From Methylobacterium iners (GTDB lineage Bacteria > Pseudomonadota > Alphaproteobacteria > Rhizobiales > Beijerinckiaceae), in assembly GCF_022179305.1 (NCBI RefSeq), contig NZ_BPQP01000018.1, positions 1-64,000 on the forward strand: a stretch of 64,000 nt of DNA, given 5' to 3'. Shown here in pieces: positions 1-9,015 of this stretch; position 1 is the stretch's first letter; each line of letters opens with the position of its first letter. Made by a program: the position numbers and the translations under genes. The notes below the pieces were generated by a model. It saw only the letters and a program-made list of their open reading frames with translations, had not been told where the DNA came from and made no database searches.

Positions 1-786
1 GATCTGGAGCTCGGTCTCGGTAATCTTGCCGCGGGCCGAGGCGGTCGAGGCGATGAGCTGGCCGTGCTCGCCCTCAAGCCGTATGGCGTCGCGCTCGAGC
101 GCGGTCACCCGCGAGAGCGGGATCAGGTTCTTGGCGAAGAGCTCGCGCACGCCCTTGAGCTCGCTGCCAATGAGCGTGATCTCGCGTTCCGTGGCAGCAA
201 TTCGCTGGGTCAGCCCGTCGATGTCATGGCGCAGCTGGACAACACGCTGACGCCGCTGCGCTTTCTGTCCTTCACGCCCCGCGACACGAGCTGCGAACAG
301 GCGGCTCTCGCCATCCAACAGGTGGGCAACGACAGGGTCGCGGTCACGGCGTTCGAGGAGGTTGGGCGGGAAGGTCACTAGAGCGGCGCCGTCCAGCTCG
401 GCTTCGTGACTGGCTCGACGGGCGGAGAGCTCGTCGAGAGCTTTGCGTACGATATCGAGGCCTGCCAGGATCTGGGTGTGGTCGAGGCGAATGAGAACGT
501 CGCCAGCCTTGACCTTGACGCCGTCGCGCACCTTCAGCTCGCCAATGACGCCGCCGGTGGGGTGCTGGACCTTCTTTACGTCGGACTCGACCACGAGTTG
601 TCCAGGCGCGATCACAGCCCCCGAGATCATCGTGAAGGCCGCCCAGCCGCCAATCGCCAGCACGAGGGTGGCGCTGATTGCGATGACAACAGCGAGGTGA
701 TGGCGAATAGAGCTATGAGCGATATCGCGGGCTGGGGCCAAGCCGGCGACTGGTGCAAAGGCAAAGGTCTGAGGAGCAATCGTCAT
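1..786 (-). CDS. Type I secretion membrane-fusion (HlyD-family) adaptor, 3' part cut by window edge
   Basis: This is the periplasmic adaptor that would link an inner-membrane ABC exporter to an outer-membrane TolC-like channel. Reading the minus strand from the ATG at 784-786 gives 262 codons with no stop, so the C-terminal part lies outside the window. There is a short cytoplasmic N-terminus, one transmembrane helix at about residues 31-54, a lipoyl-like half-motif at about 66-103 (GQLVVES then KVKAGDVLIRLDHTQ), and a long coiled-coil hairpin typical of HlyD/PrtE proteins. The preceding codons show no strong ribosome site. The partner ABC exporter and the substrate are not visible; they may lie to the left. 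Family assignment is firm; the substrate is unknown. Confidence 0.9.
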   Translation of the reverse strand, partial: MTIAPQTFAFAPVAGLAPARDIAHSSIRHHLAVVIAISATLVLAIGGWAAFTMISGAVIAPGQLVVESDVKKVQHPTGGVIGELKVRDGVKVKAGDVLIRLDHTQILAGLDIVRKALDELSARRASHEAELDGAALVTFPPNLLERRDRDPVVAHLLDGESRLFAARVAGREGQKAQRRQRVVQLRHDIDGLTQRIAATEREITLIGSELKGVRELFAKNLIPLSRVTALERDAIRLEGEHGQLIASTASARGKITETELQI

Positions 787-1145
787 GTTAGGCGGTTTCC
801 GGAAGTCTCATGCTGCCCGCGCCAATTCTCGTGCGACGGTACCCTCAGTTTAGGCCGTGCATCGACGATGGCTAGCTAAGCGTTGTGACCGACTAGATCT
901 CAAAATAAGACGCTGATTAGCTGTTCAGCACTAAGAGCGGTCATGAAAGGCGTTTTGACAGAGAACAATGACATGAGACTTAGATGTGACGCTGTGCGCT
1001 TAGCAATCGAAATAGGCATATTGCAATTCTTACTTCGCGCTTGTCTGCGTATGCATTCCCCTCTTCGATCACCCGCCGTGCCGAATCATAACGCCGGCCA
1101 ACGTTGTTAATTTTATCTACATTATATGATAATTATAATTATATT
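787..1145. other. Gene-free AT-rich stretch upstream of the HlyD-type gene
   Basis: No credible coding frame is visible. The right half is very AT-rich and includes a perfect 14-bp palindrome at 1129-1142 (ATAATTA repeated inverted). The left part should carry the promoter of the leftward HlyD-type gene, but I cannot assign boxes with confidence. Confidence 0.4.
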
Positions 1146-1508
1146 CTATTGACTGGACAATAAACGCTGCGGTGCTTCTTCTAACACGGCCTTATGAAGT
1201 GCCCGCAACCAATGTTCTGCTTTCTCTGCTCTTGCCTCAGCTCGCACAGCACGAGCCTCAGCAGCCTGGATCCTCCCCTCGCTTACTCTCGCTTGCTTTA
1301 ACATCTCGTGCACATTGCTAAGGGTGATTGACCAATCAAATTCATCTTCCTCAACAGTCGCCTCACGCGAGTCTTCTCGTTCAAGCTCTGTGCTTAGCGT
1401 CACCTGATCGGCGTCCTGAACAGGAAACGAGCTTACAAAGGTACCTTTAAGGCCAGAGGAGTCCTGGTCGAGGTCGAGCGTGGGTGGCACTTCTGACACC
1501 AGCTGCAT
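1146..1508 (-). CDS. Small coiled-coil protein of unknown function (120 aa)
   Basis: I do not recognise this family. The start is chosen at the ATG at 1506-1508 because GGGAGG lies about six bases upstream on the minus strand; a longer frame opening at a TTG (1553) lacks such a site. The N-terminal half is acidic and rich in Ser, Thr and Asp. Residues about 63-105 form an Ala/Glu/Arg-rich helix likely to be a coiled coil (EARAVRAEARAEKAEHW). There is no signal peptide or membrane segment, so a cytoplasmic protein is expected. Codon use is less GC-rich than the core genes further right, fitting the accessory character of this end. Confidence 0.55.
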   Translation of the reverse strand: MQLVSEVPPTLDLDQDSSGLKGTFVSSFPVQDADQVTLSTELEREDSREATVEEDEFDWSITLSNVHEMLKQARVSEGRIQAAEARAVRAEARAEKAEHWLRALHKAVLEEAPQRLLSSQ

Positions 1509-2175
1509 ACCTAACCTCCCGATGTGAATTGTGTCGCTCTTAAAGCAGGCCAAATTATTTAAAATAACTTAAAAAAGCCATGTGGCTCGCAGATTGTAAT
1601 CGTCTGGATTACTGCGGGTTTCGTCAGACACCGTTCCTGCCGTTGGAGATATTCTCAAAACAGGCTTTTCGCTTGATATCAGAAATGCTTAGCACAAGCA
1701 GACTGACCACGGTTCTCAACTACCACCTTAGCCTAAGGTCTAACTGCCTATGCGAACTTCGAATTCACAATCCGCAGTTTTCCGTGGCAGCGTCTCGAGC
1801 CTGTCAGCGGCCTTGTAGAGCCGGCTCTAGCGCATGGGGGTATAAATCCTCAACGCCTTCCGCGCTAACGCTGCGGAAAACGATGACACGCAAGCCGATG
1901 AGAAATGTTTACTCTAGACGCTTGAAAATCAATGGGTCCATCACATTCGCTCAGCATTGTGGATCTCGCAAAGAGCGTCGCATTCAAAATACTTGTATTT
2001 ACAATATGGTTTGCGGCGTTAAATATACATTAACCTATTTATGTGTTTTTACTGCGGAACTGATTTGTCGCGAAAGCAAACGCCTATCCAACAAGGTTCG
2101 CTGCATGCCAGCAAGAGGAAATTCTTCCCTTTTCCTCAACATACCGGCTTACGAACGACATCTGAGGGAGCGTCG
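1509..2175. other. 667-bp divergent intergenic region, low G+C, no gene seen
   Basis: The region separates a leftward small gene from the rightward secreted protein. Reading frames here have poor composition and no ribosome sites. It must contain the two divergent promoters, but no clear boxes stand out. Confidence 0.4.
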
Positions 2176-3351
2176 ATGCGGTATTACAGTCACCCCGCCC
2201 TTCGCAGATGGTTGCGCCTCTCACGCCCCATCGTGATGGCCTTCCTCACGCTTCCGACCGCCGCCTTAGCCCTGCCGACAGGGCTAGAACCCTCTGCCCG
2301 CAGTGTCGAGACCGGCTCCGGCCCGAACTCCGACCAGCCCACTTCCCTAATTACAGTAAAAAATGTTTCGGGTGCTCCTGGCGAACCCATTCCTCTCGCG
2401 GTGACCGTCCGACCTGGGCCGAGACAGTCCTTGGCGCATACCTTTCTGGTTGGGCTTCCGAAGGCGGCTCTCCTCTCAACTGACAGAGACACGGTCACAG
2501 CGGCTGATGAGAAATCGGCTATCGACATCACGCATTGGGATCATTCAAAACTATCAGTTGTGTTAACTCCGACGCAGGCAGGCACCTACACAGTGGCGGT
2601 CGTCGCAGCCTCTCGCCCTGACAACGATGGGCCTCTGACGTTCACTACTTCCACTTTCACCCTGATAGCGAGGGCAGAGAGCCGCGAAACGGAGCAAACA
2701 GCAGGGACGTCCACACTTGGGACGTCAGTCTTTAGAGCCGAACAGGCGGATGCAGCCAAGGTACCCGAGGCGGTCCGTCCACCCTTGGCAGCGTCACTGC
2801 CCAGCAACAAGGCATCCCAAGGCGACATCACAGCGAAGATGGAGACCTCAAACATCGACGCTGGCAGATTAAAGACCTCGGTGAACCTCTGGCACGAAGA
2901 GACATCAAGGGCAGGTACTACGACGGCCACCATTGCGCCTCGAAGTCCGCTCGATCAGCGCAGCCTCAGCTCCCGACCAGCGGCGACGCCATCTGCCCTT
3001 GCTGCTCCTCTTAACTTGGCACTCGCCACCACAGTACCCATGGTCACGCCACTTCTCGCCCCAACGCCGGAGCCGGCCGCGGAGGTGGATAGCAAGGCAC
3101 TCGTCGAGCGGGCCGAGCGACTGATCAAGCATGGGGACATCAGTGGTGCTCGCCTTGTGCTTGAACGGGCGGCTGACCGGGGCGATCCCAGGGCCACCTT
3201 CCTCCTGGCGCAGACCTGCGACCCACGCATGTTACGAATCTGGAAGGTTCAGGGCCTGCGGCCTGACCCGGACCGTGCCCGAGCCCTCTACGCTAAGGCG
3301 GCCAAGGACGGCCACCACGACACTGGGCCGATCGTCAACACGGGGCGGTGA
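2176..3351 (+). CDS. Secreted protein with C-terminal TPR/Sel1-like repeat
   Basis: The start is the ATG at 2176, preceded by GAGGGAG about six bases upstream; a longer frame from 2041 lacks a site. Residues 1-33 form a signal peptide (hydrophobic AFLTLPTAALA, cleavage after ALA). Residues about 50-160 look like a beta-rich extracellular domain, followed by a Ser/Thr/Ala-rich linker. The C-terminus (about 315-391) resembles a TPR/Sel1 repeat (ARLVLERAADRGDPRATFLLAQ, then ALYAKAAKDG). It ends 28 bp before the TAXI solute-binding protein gene and probably shares its transcript. Rhizobial genomes carry similar proteins; their role is not known to me. Periplasmic or surface location is inferred. 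Confidence 0.7.
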   Translation: MRYYSHPALRRWLRLSRPIVMAFLTLPTAALALPTGLEPSARSVETGSGPNSDQPTSLITVKNVSGAPGEPIPLAVTVRPGPRQSLAHTFLVGLPKAALLSTDRDTVTAADEKSAIDITHWDHSKLSVVLTPTQAGTYTVAVVAASRPDNDGPLTFTTSTFTLIARAESRETEQTAGTSTLGTSVFRAEQADAAKVPEAVRPPLAASLPSNKASQGDITAKMETSNIDAGRLKTSVNLWHEETSRAGTTTATIAPRSPLDQRSLSSRPAATPSALAAPLNLALATTVPMVTPLLAPTPEPAAEVDSKALVERAERLIKHGDISGARLVLERAADRGDPRATFLLAQTCDPRMLRIWKVQGLRPDPDRARALYAKAAKDGHHDTGPIVNTGR

Positions 3352-3379
3352 GCCCCTCACGACCCTGGAGGAACGCCGG

Positions 3380-4543
3380 ATGATGTTGAGGCATGCCATA
3401 ATAGCGGGGCTTGTACTCCTGATCGGAGGGACCGGGGCTACGGCTCGGGAGAGGCCTCAATCCCGTATCTCCGGCAATGAGACGGTTGCCACGGAAGCGG
3501 CTCTCAGCGAGCAGATGAATGCGAACACGGTATCGGTGATCACCGGTACGCCCGGCGGAACCTACTTCCGAATTGGCGCAGATCTCGCCTTCGTGCTCAA
3601 TGACGGCGACAAGCTCCGCGTACTACCGATCCTCGGCAAAGGCGCCGGCGAGAATGCCTACGACATTCGCTTCCTCAAGGGTGTCGACATCGGCTTCATC
3701 CGGACGGACACTCTGGAACAGCTTCGACAGGACAAGCGCCTCAAGAACATCGACCAGCACATTCAATACATCGCCAAGCTATTCAACGATGAGCTTCATG
3801 TCATCGCTCTGAAGTCAATCAGGGATGTGCGCGAGTTGGCCGGAAAACGCGTCACCTTCGACGTAAAGGGCAGCGGCACGGATTACAGTGGTCGGGCGAT
3901 GTTCCAGGGGCTCGGAGTTCCCGTGGAGGTCATCAACGTGGACCAGCCGACAGCCCTGAAGATGCTGAGTAACGGCGAAGTCGATGCGGTAGTCTCGGTT
4001 GCGGCCAAGCCTGTATCCGTAATCGCAGGCTTCGATGCTGGCGACCGCTTCCATCTCGTTAAGACACCTTACCCCAGCACTCTAGGCGAGGCCTACGTGC
4101 CGGCCGCGCTAACGAACGCGGATTATCCAAAATTAGTGCAGGGCGCCGAGCCAGTGGAGACGCTGGCAGTTGGCACAGTCCTCGGTGTCTATAATCATCT
4201 AAAGGGATCAGAACGCTACAACAAGCTTACTAGGTTCGTGGACGCCTTCTTCACGCAATACGACAAGTTCCTAGCTCCGCAGCGGCATCCGAAATGGCAC
4301 GAGGTTAACCTAGCGGCCTCGGTGAATGGTTGGACGCGTTTTCGCCCCGCCCAGGAGTGGCTCGATAGTCATCGCGAACAGGAGGCCGCAACGGCATCTG
4401 ATCTCGATCGATTCCTCAATGAGCAACCGCCGAGCGCGGCAGCCGACAAGGAGCAGGTCTATCAGGCCTATCTCAAATGGCGCCAAGAGCGTCAAAACCT
4501 TTCAAGGTCACGCGCTACGAAGGACGCTCGCCTCAGCCGTTAG
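3380..4543 (+). CDS. TAXI-family TRAP transporter solute-binding protein
   Basis: This is a periplasmic substrate-binding protein of the TAXI group, which normally delivers ligands (often dicarboxylates or amino acids) to a fused TRAP permease. The start is the ATG at 3380 with GGAGG about nine bases upstream. Residues 1-22 are a signal peptide. The family hallmark TGTPGGTYFRIGADLA sits at about 55-70, and the protein ends in a charged tail. Length (387 aa) is somewhat above the usual 320-330 because of N- and C-terminal additions. No TRAP permease gene is nearby, so this is an orphan binding protein, possibly working with the TPR-like protein just upstream. The ligand cannot be told from sequence. 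Confidence 0.85.
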   Translation: MMLRHAIIAGLVLLIGGTGATARERPQSRISGNETVATEAALSEQMNANTVSVITGTPGGTYFRIGADLAFVLNDGDKLRVLPILGKGAGENAYDIRFLKGVDIGFIRTDTLEQLRQDKRLKNIDQHIQYIAKLFNDELHVIALKSIRDVRELAGKRVTFDVKGSGTDYSGRAMFQGLGVPVEVINVDQPTALKMLSNGEVDAVVSVAAKPVSVIAGFDAGDRFHLVKTPYPSTLGEAYVPAALTNADYPKLVQGAEPVETLAVGTVLGVYNHLKGSERYNKLTRFVDAFFTQYDKFLAPQRHPKWHEVNLAASVNGWTRFRPAQEWLDSHREQEAATASDLDRFLNEQPPSAAADKEQVYQAYLKWRQERQNLSRSRATKDARLSR

Positions 4544-5105
4544 AGCTGTTGCCGTTCAGTCCAAGTCGGCCGGGGTCGTGTGCGGGGTGTCGATCGCATG
4601 AAGAAGCTCCGCAAGCCGCGCGTATGCGGCTGGGTCGCTGATCGTAGCCTGAAAGGGGTCGACCTCGACGTCCTGTGCGTCAACAATGTGGGAAGCCATC
4701 GCTTGCTTCTAACAGCAGGCGGCTGGTCAGGGGCTGGCCGGGTCGCGACCCCGGCCAGCTCCGCCTCGAGCCGTGAGGCGTTGGCTTCCGCAACTGCGCT
4801 CCGATGCCGGCGAGCGCGCAATTTCCGGCAGGATTGTTCGGCAGCGTTCGTCTTCGACGGTTCTGAAATTACTAGTAGCTGGGATCGGCCTCCTCGGTCT
4901 CGTCATTGCGCAACCATCTGATCAAGTGCCGTCTTCCCACCCATAGGCGCGCGACACTCAAATGAATTTCGATGGAGCGGGCCTGGAACGTTCCACAAGG
5001 CCAGGCCCTATTGGAACGAAGGTGGATTGGTAGCGAACGTTTTGTTTGGGGCAGCCCACCAGAATGCAGATGGACGGAGTTGGGTTCGTCACTAGGTGTG
5101 CAAGC
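4544..5105. other. Gap between TAXI protein and oxidoreductase genes
   Basis: Apart from a possible 47-codon leftward frame (4556-4699) nothing convincing is coded here. GGAACGTTCC at 4984-4993 is a 10-bp palindrome of unknown meaning. Composition is intermediate between the low-G+C left end and the core. Confidence 0.35.
4556..4699 (-). CDS. Possible 47-residue small protein
   Basis: A leftward frame runs from the ATG at 4697-4699 to TGA at 4556-4558. Its composition looks protein-like: acidic, with an amphipathic stretch (DPAAYARLAELLHAID) and no rare-residue clusters. A stop lies four codons upstream, so it is not the tail of an in-frame larger gene. The ribosome site is weak (AGAAG). I do not recognise it; it may be real, the relic of a larger gene, or chance. 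Confidence 0.25.
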   Translation of the reverse strand: MASHIVDAQDVEVDPFQATISDPAAYARLAELLHAIDTPHTTPADLD

Positions 5106-6200
5106 ATGGACGTTCTCGTGATCGGGGCTGGGGTCGTCGGGCTTGCTGTTGCGCAAGCACTTGCCGTCCGAGGCCATGACGTTGTCGTTGCTGAAGCAGC
5201 GGGCGCAATCGGCACTGGCGTCTCGTCGCGCAACTCCGAGGTGATCCATGCAGGGCTCTATTATCCCACTGGATCGCTGCGGGCTCGTCACTGCGTTGCT
5301 GGCCGACGCATGTTGTACGCATTCTGCCAGAGCCATGGTGTCCCACATGCCCGTGTCGGCAAGCTTGTGGTTGCGACCTCCGAGGCTGAGACCGACAAGA
5401 TCGCCGCGCTGTACGTCCAGGGCGACGCGAATGGCGTTGAAGGACTACGTCTGATCGATGCCAGCGAGGCGCAGCGATTAGAGCCGAACTTGGCCTGTAC
5501 GGCAGCTCTTCTGTCGGAAGAGACTGGCATCGTCGACAGCCATGCTCTCATGCTGGCGCTCCAGGGAGACTTTGAGGCGTGTGGCGGGATGATCGCCTTC
5601 CACACGCCCGCAGAACGGCTGCTGCGCCACGGCAGCGGCTGGCTCGTTGTCCTCGGCGGGAGAACGCCGGGTGAGATGGTATGCGACGCCGTCGTTAACG
5701 CCACAAGTTTCTCGGCCCAAGATCTCGCGCGTTGCACGGAAGGCTATCCACCAGAGCGGGTACCCAAGCAGGTGCTTGCTAAGGGGAACTACTTCGGTTG
5801 TCCTGGCAAGCCTGCCTTCACGCGGTTGATCTATCCAGCACCCGTTGACGGGGGACTAGGTACACACCTGACCCGCGATCTTGCTGGGCAGATGCGTTTT
5901 GGACCTGACGTGGAGTGGGTTGACGAGCTCAACTATGCTGTCGACCCTGCACGGAGTGCAGTGTTCTACGCTGCCATCCGCCGGTACTGGCCAGGCTTGC
6001 CGGACGGGGCCTTAGTGCCGGACTACGCGGGCATCCGGCCAAAGTTGTCAGGTCCCGGCGAGCCGGCGGTTGATTTTCTCATCGACGGGCCGCCCGCGCA
6101 TGGGCTTGCTGGCTTGGTGCACCTGTTTGGCATCGAGAGCCCCGGCCTCACCTCCGCCCTGTCGATCGCCGAAGACGTCGCTGATCAACTTGAGGCTTGA
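5106..6200 (+). CDS. FAD-dependent oxidoreductase, L-2-hydroxyglutarate oxidase-like
   Basis: This flavoprotein belongs to the DAO superfamily and most resembles LhgO-type L-2-hydroxyacid oxidases, which oxidise L-2-hydroxyglutarate to 2-oxoglutarate. The Rossmann FAD motif GAGVVG is at residues 7-12, followed by the family motif SSRNSEVIHAGLYY at 40-53. The C-terminal FAD-binding segment (HLFGIESPGLTSALSIAEDVA) is complete. The start is the ATG at 5106 with AGGTG about eight bases upstream. Its last 153 bp overlap the reading frame of the convergent cytidylyltransferase gene. Membership in the family is firm; the exact substrate is inferred. Confidence 0.85.
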   Translation: MDVLVIGAGVVGLAVAQALAVRGHDVVVAEAAGAIGTGVSSRNSEVIHAGLYYPTGSLRARHCVAGRRMLYAFCQSHGVPHARVGKLVVATSEAETDKIAALYVQGDANGVEGLRLIDASEAQRLEPNLACTAALLSEETGIVDSHALMLALQGDFEACGGMIAFHTPAERLLRHGSGWLVVLGGRTPGEMVCDAVVNATSFSAQDLARCTEGYPPERVPKQVLAKGNYFGCPGKPAFTRLIYPAPVDGGLGTHLTRDLAGQMRFGPDVEWVDELNYAVDPARSAVFYAAIRRYWPGLPDGALVPDYAGIRPKLSGPGEPAVDFLIDGPPAHGLAGLVHLFGIESPGLTSALSIAEDVADQLEA

Positions 6201-7052
6201 CGCCTCGTCAGTCTGGGCTAGCTTGTGCAGCAATGTGCCGTTATGCGTTGGCGTTTCCCCGACATCACGTTGCTGATCGTGCGACCAGACTTTCCAGGGT
6301 GCACCTGCGGCCCAGTGCTGTTCCAGAACCTGCTTGTCGCGCAGAGAGTCCATGCTCTGCCAGAAACCATCGTGCCGGTAGCTTGCGAGTTTCCCGCGCT
6401 CGATGAGGCGGGCCATCGGTGCATCCTCAAACACGGTGTCATCGCCATCGATCAAGTTGAACATCTCGGGTTCACAGACAAAGAACCCACCGTTGATCAG
6501 ACCACCATCGGAAATGCCCTTCTCGCGAAAACCCGTGACCTGATTATCTCCCTCACTCAGCTTCAGCGCGCCAAAGCGTCCTGGCTGGGTGACTGCCGTT
6601 AGCGTGCACCACGCGTCTGCAGCCTCGTGAGTCGCAATGAGTTGGTGAAGGTCGACATCGCTCAATCCATCGCCGTAGGTCAGGAGAAAGCGCTCGTCAC
6701 GAAGCAGATGCTGCGCCCTACGTAAGCGGCCGCCGGTCATCGTCTCAGCGCCGGTGTCGAGCACCGTCACCTGCCAATCCTCATGCGGGTTGTTCAGCCA
6801 CTTTGTCTCGCCAGATGCGAGATCGATTGTAAAGTCTGCATGATGGCCACGAAAATTGAGAAAGTAGTCGCGGATATATCCGACCTTGTACCCGCCCAGC
6901 ACAACGAAGTCGCGAAAGCCGAAATGAGCATAGTAGCTCATGATGTGCCACATGATCGGCCGACCGCCGATCTCGACCATCGGCTTGGGTCGGACGCTGG
7001 TTTCCTCGCTGAGGCGTGTGCCAAAGCCACCGGCGAACAGGACCACTTTCAT
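6048..7052 (-). CDS. rfbF: Glucose-1-phosphate cytidylyltransferase with C-terminal readthrough extension
   Basis: The enzyme makes CDP-glucose from CTP and alpha-D-glucose 1-phosphate, the first step to CDP-linked deoxysugars of O-antigen or other surface glycans. The nucleotidyltransferase signature GGFGTRLSEET (8-18) and RPKPMVEIGG (21-30) are intact, as are TYGDG and INGGFF. Known RfbF proteins end near residue 257 after a PWK-W motif; here that motif ends at 256, and a further 78 residues follow. The extra tail is encoded opposite the end of the FAD oxidoreductase gene, which points to loss of the original stop. An AAGGAAG site precedes the ATG. It follows the SDR gene by 26 bp in an operon. 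CDP-glucose 4,6-dehydratase (rfbG) is not in the window. Confidence 0.9.
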   Translation of the reverse strand: MKVVLFAGGFGTRLSEETSVRPKPMVEIGGRPIMWHIMSYYAHFGFRDFVVLGGYKVGYIRDYFLNFRGHHADFTIDLASGETKWLNNPHEDWQVTVLDTGAETMTGGRLRRAQHLLRDERFLLTYGDGLSDVDLHQLIATHEAADAWCTLTAVTQPGRFGALKLSEGDNQVTGFREKGISDGGLINGGFFVCEPEMFNLIDGDDTVFEDAPMARLIERGKLASYRHDGFWQSMDSLRDKQVLEQHWAAGAPWKVWSHDQQRDVGETPTHNGTLLHKLAQTDEASSLKLISDVFGDRQGGGEAGALDAKQVHQASKPMRGRPVDEKINRRLAGT

Positions 7053-7078
7053 TACGCAACTTCCTTTAAAAGCTTGGC

Positions 7079-8119
7079 CTAATGCCAGCGCAGATCTTCA
7101 GAGAGACGTCCGGCTTTGATATGGTCCTGCAACACACGCAGGCGTATGAGCTGCGATGACCTAAACTCGGGGTCGTTGAAGCCCATCCTGCGCAACCCTT
7201 CGACAAGGGCTTTGATCGAGTCCGCTAAGGTCATTTGCGGCTGATGGTCGGGTGCAAGCGCAGCATAGCGGCTGAAGTCCACCTGATACGATCGGCTATC
7301 GGCTGGCGCGCCCGTGTTGATACTGACGCGCGTCCCAGGCACAGCCTGAGCCACAGCAGCAGCAAGGTCGCGCACTTGATAGTTTGCTGAATTAGCCCCA
7401 GCGTTGAGGATCAGGACGCGATCGCTGCTACTGGACGACCGAAAGGCTGCCCAGTCCAAGGCACGTGCCATATCGGTCGTGTCGATCAGGGGCCGCCACG
7501 GTGTCCCGTCGCTGAGGACACTGATCTCGCCAACTGACAGCGCACAGGCAACGAAATCGTTGAGCACCAGATCAAGGCGTAGCCGGCTCGACATGCCGCA
7601 GGCGGTGGCGAAGCGCAGACAGGTGATCGTCATGTCGCTGTCGAGATCTGACAGGCCCTGCTCGGTTCCGATCTTGGACGACGCATAAGCAGTGACGGGA
7701 TTGACGGGGTCTTCCTCGCGCCGAGGCCCTCCTTGGGCAACGCCGTAGACGCTGCAGCTCGAGGCGAAAACGAAGTTGCGCACGCCGGCGTCACTCGCAG
7801 CCTGAGCCAGTGCAACCGAGGCGTCATGGTTGATTGCCCGAGTGACGTCAGCGAAGCGGCTACCCATCGGGTCGTTGGACACAGCCGCGAGATGGATGAC
7901 TGCATCGTAGCCGTGAAGCAGCTCAGGCTTGATCGTTCGGACGTCACCGTAACTCTGCTGATCTAGCAGCCGTTCAGGCAGGACGGGCACGCCGGTCAGA
8001 CAATGCGCAAAGAAGGCGGCGTCATAGCCATGAAGGAAGGCATCGGGGTGAGCGCTCCGCAATTGCTGCACAACGGCTGGGCCAACATATCCCAGATTGC
8101 CCGTAATCATGACTCGCAT
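7079..8119 (-). CDS. NAD-dependent sugar epimerase/dehydratase (extended SDR)
   Basis: This is a nucleotide-sugar-modifying SDR enzyme. The NAD-binding glycine motif is at G7-G13 (GNLGYVG), SSCSVYG follows at about 120-126, and the catalytic YxxxK is Y145-K149 (YASSK). Length, 346 residues, suits the extended SDR class. I take the ATG at 8117-8119 as start; a TTG six codons upstream also opens the frame, and an ATG three codons downstream is possible. It lies 26 bp upstream of the cytidylyltransferase gene and probably works on the same surface polysaccharide pathway. The exact reaction (epimerase, reductase or dehydratase) cannot be settled from the sequence. Confidence 0.85.
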   Translation of the reverse strand: MRVMITGNLGYVGPAVVQQLRSAHPDAFLHGYDAAFFAHCLTGVPVLPERLLDQQSYGDVRTIKPELLHGYDAVIHLAAVSNDPMGSRFADVTRAINHDASVALAQAASDAGVRNFVFASSCSVYGVAQGGPRREEDPVNPVTAYASSKIGTEQGLSDLDSDMTITCLRFATACGMSSRLRLDLVLNDFVACALSVGEISVLSDGTPWRPLIDTTDMARALDWAAFRSSSSSDRVLILNAGANSANYQVRDLAAAVAQAVPGTRVSINTGAPADSRSYQVDFSRYAALAPDHQPQMTLADSIKALVEGLRRMGFNDPEFRSSQLIRLRVLQDHIKAGRLSEDLRWH

Positions 8120-8730
8120 TTGGTTTGGCCCCGTCAATCTAGATCTTAGCGGAGGAGACGGCGCAGCTCTACCGTGTTTTATAACATGCCTCGAAATGGT
8201 TGAAATACGTATTTAAAAAATTGGCGGAAGAGCAATACAATCCATTAAAATACTATATGGCGTGCCGATGGCCATACTCCTGCAAATTAAGCTCTCGGTC
8301 AGGTGTAGTGGATGATCTAGCTGGTATTTTGGGACGAGCCGAGGAAGGGATTGTTGCGTGGCGGCTCCCAATTCATACGGTGTGAGCCGGCGAGGCAGGC
8401 GAGCAGAGCTCCCCCGCCGGCCCCTACGTCCAACATGGTTGGTCGTAAAATGCGTTTGCAGTATGGGTTTTGCTCTACCCGGCTTTTGGCTTCGCTGCAA
8501 TCCGCATGGAATGCGTAGGACTGTCCTCGTGCGCCTGCTCCGCCCTCGCACTTGCATTGTCACATCTACGAAGGATAGGCGTTTTTAGGGAAGCACGAGT
8601 GAGCTGTCGCGGGAGAGCTTGGCTGTCGATGCCGGTCTCGCGCACCTTGTATAAAGCGGCAAGACGGCGCGAACGGGTTCCATAACCCCCAGTCTACGAA
8701 CGATCCTTCACTGGCATCACTGACTGCGGT
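8120..8730. other. 611-bp gap upstream of the SDR/cytidylyltransferase operon
   Basis: I see no supported gene. Frames are short, composition is mixed and ribosome sites are absent. The left end must hold the promoter of the leftward SDR-rfbF operon. It could contain a decayed gene, but I cannot identify one. Confidence 0.35.
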
Positions 8731-9015
8731 TCAGTCAGACAGCACGCCGGGTGCGTTCACTTGTGCCTTCAGGAATATGACGCCAGCCGTGTTGGCCTGT
8801 CGCCACACCGTCCGTACGCAGTGGCTTTGGCCGACTGGTCCGATCTCAAGCTCAAAGTACCCCGGGATCAAGGTGTCCGCCGAGAAGATCACGCGGGCTC
8901 CCGTAGGCGAGAGATCCTCGACGATGCAGTCAATGAGGACTGCGGAGCCGTCCACTAGGGCGGCGCGACCGGCCATGCGCGTGTGGGCGCGAGATGCTCG
9001 GGAGGAGGCATCCAT
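8731..9015 (-). CDS. PilZ-domain protein (putative c-di-GMP receptor)
   Basis: This is a single PilZ domain of 94 residues. The two c-di-GMP contact motifs are visible: RxxxR at R13-R17 and DxSxxG at D34-G39 (DLSPTG). The start is chosen at the ATG at 9013-9015 because AAGGA lies about eight bases upstream; an ATG seven codons earlier (9036) has only a weak site. No other domain is present, so it may act as a small adaptor or regulator of motility, polysaccharide or secretion genes. A GGDEF-EAL protein at 14.3 kb shows that c-di-GMP signalling exists in this organism. Confidence 0.85.
   Translation of the reverse strand: MDASSRASRAHTRMAGRAALVDGSAVLIDCIVEDLSPTGARVIFSADTLIPGYFELEIGPVGQSHCVRTVWRQANTAGVIFLKAQVNAPGVLSD

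Noticed and set aside
955-985. TTGACA box at 955 as a promoter
   Set aside because: No matching -10 hexamer at 16-18 bp and no rightward gene follows.
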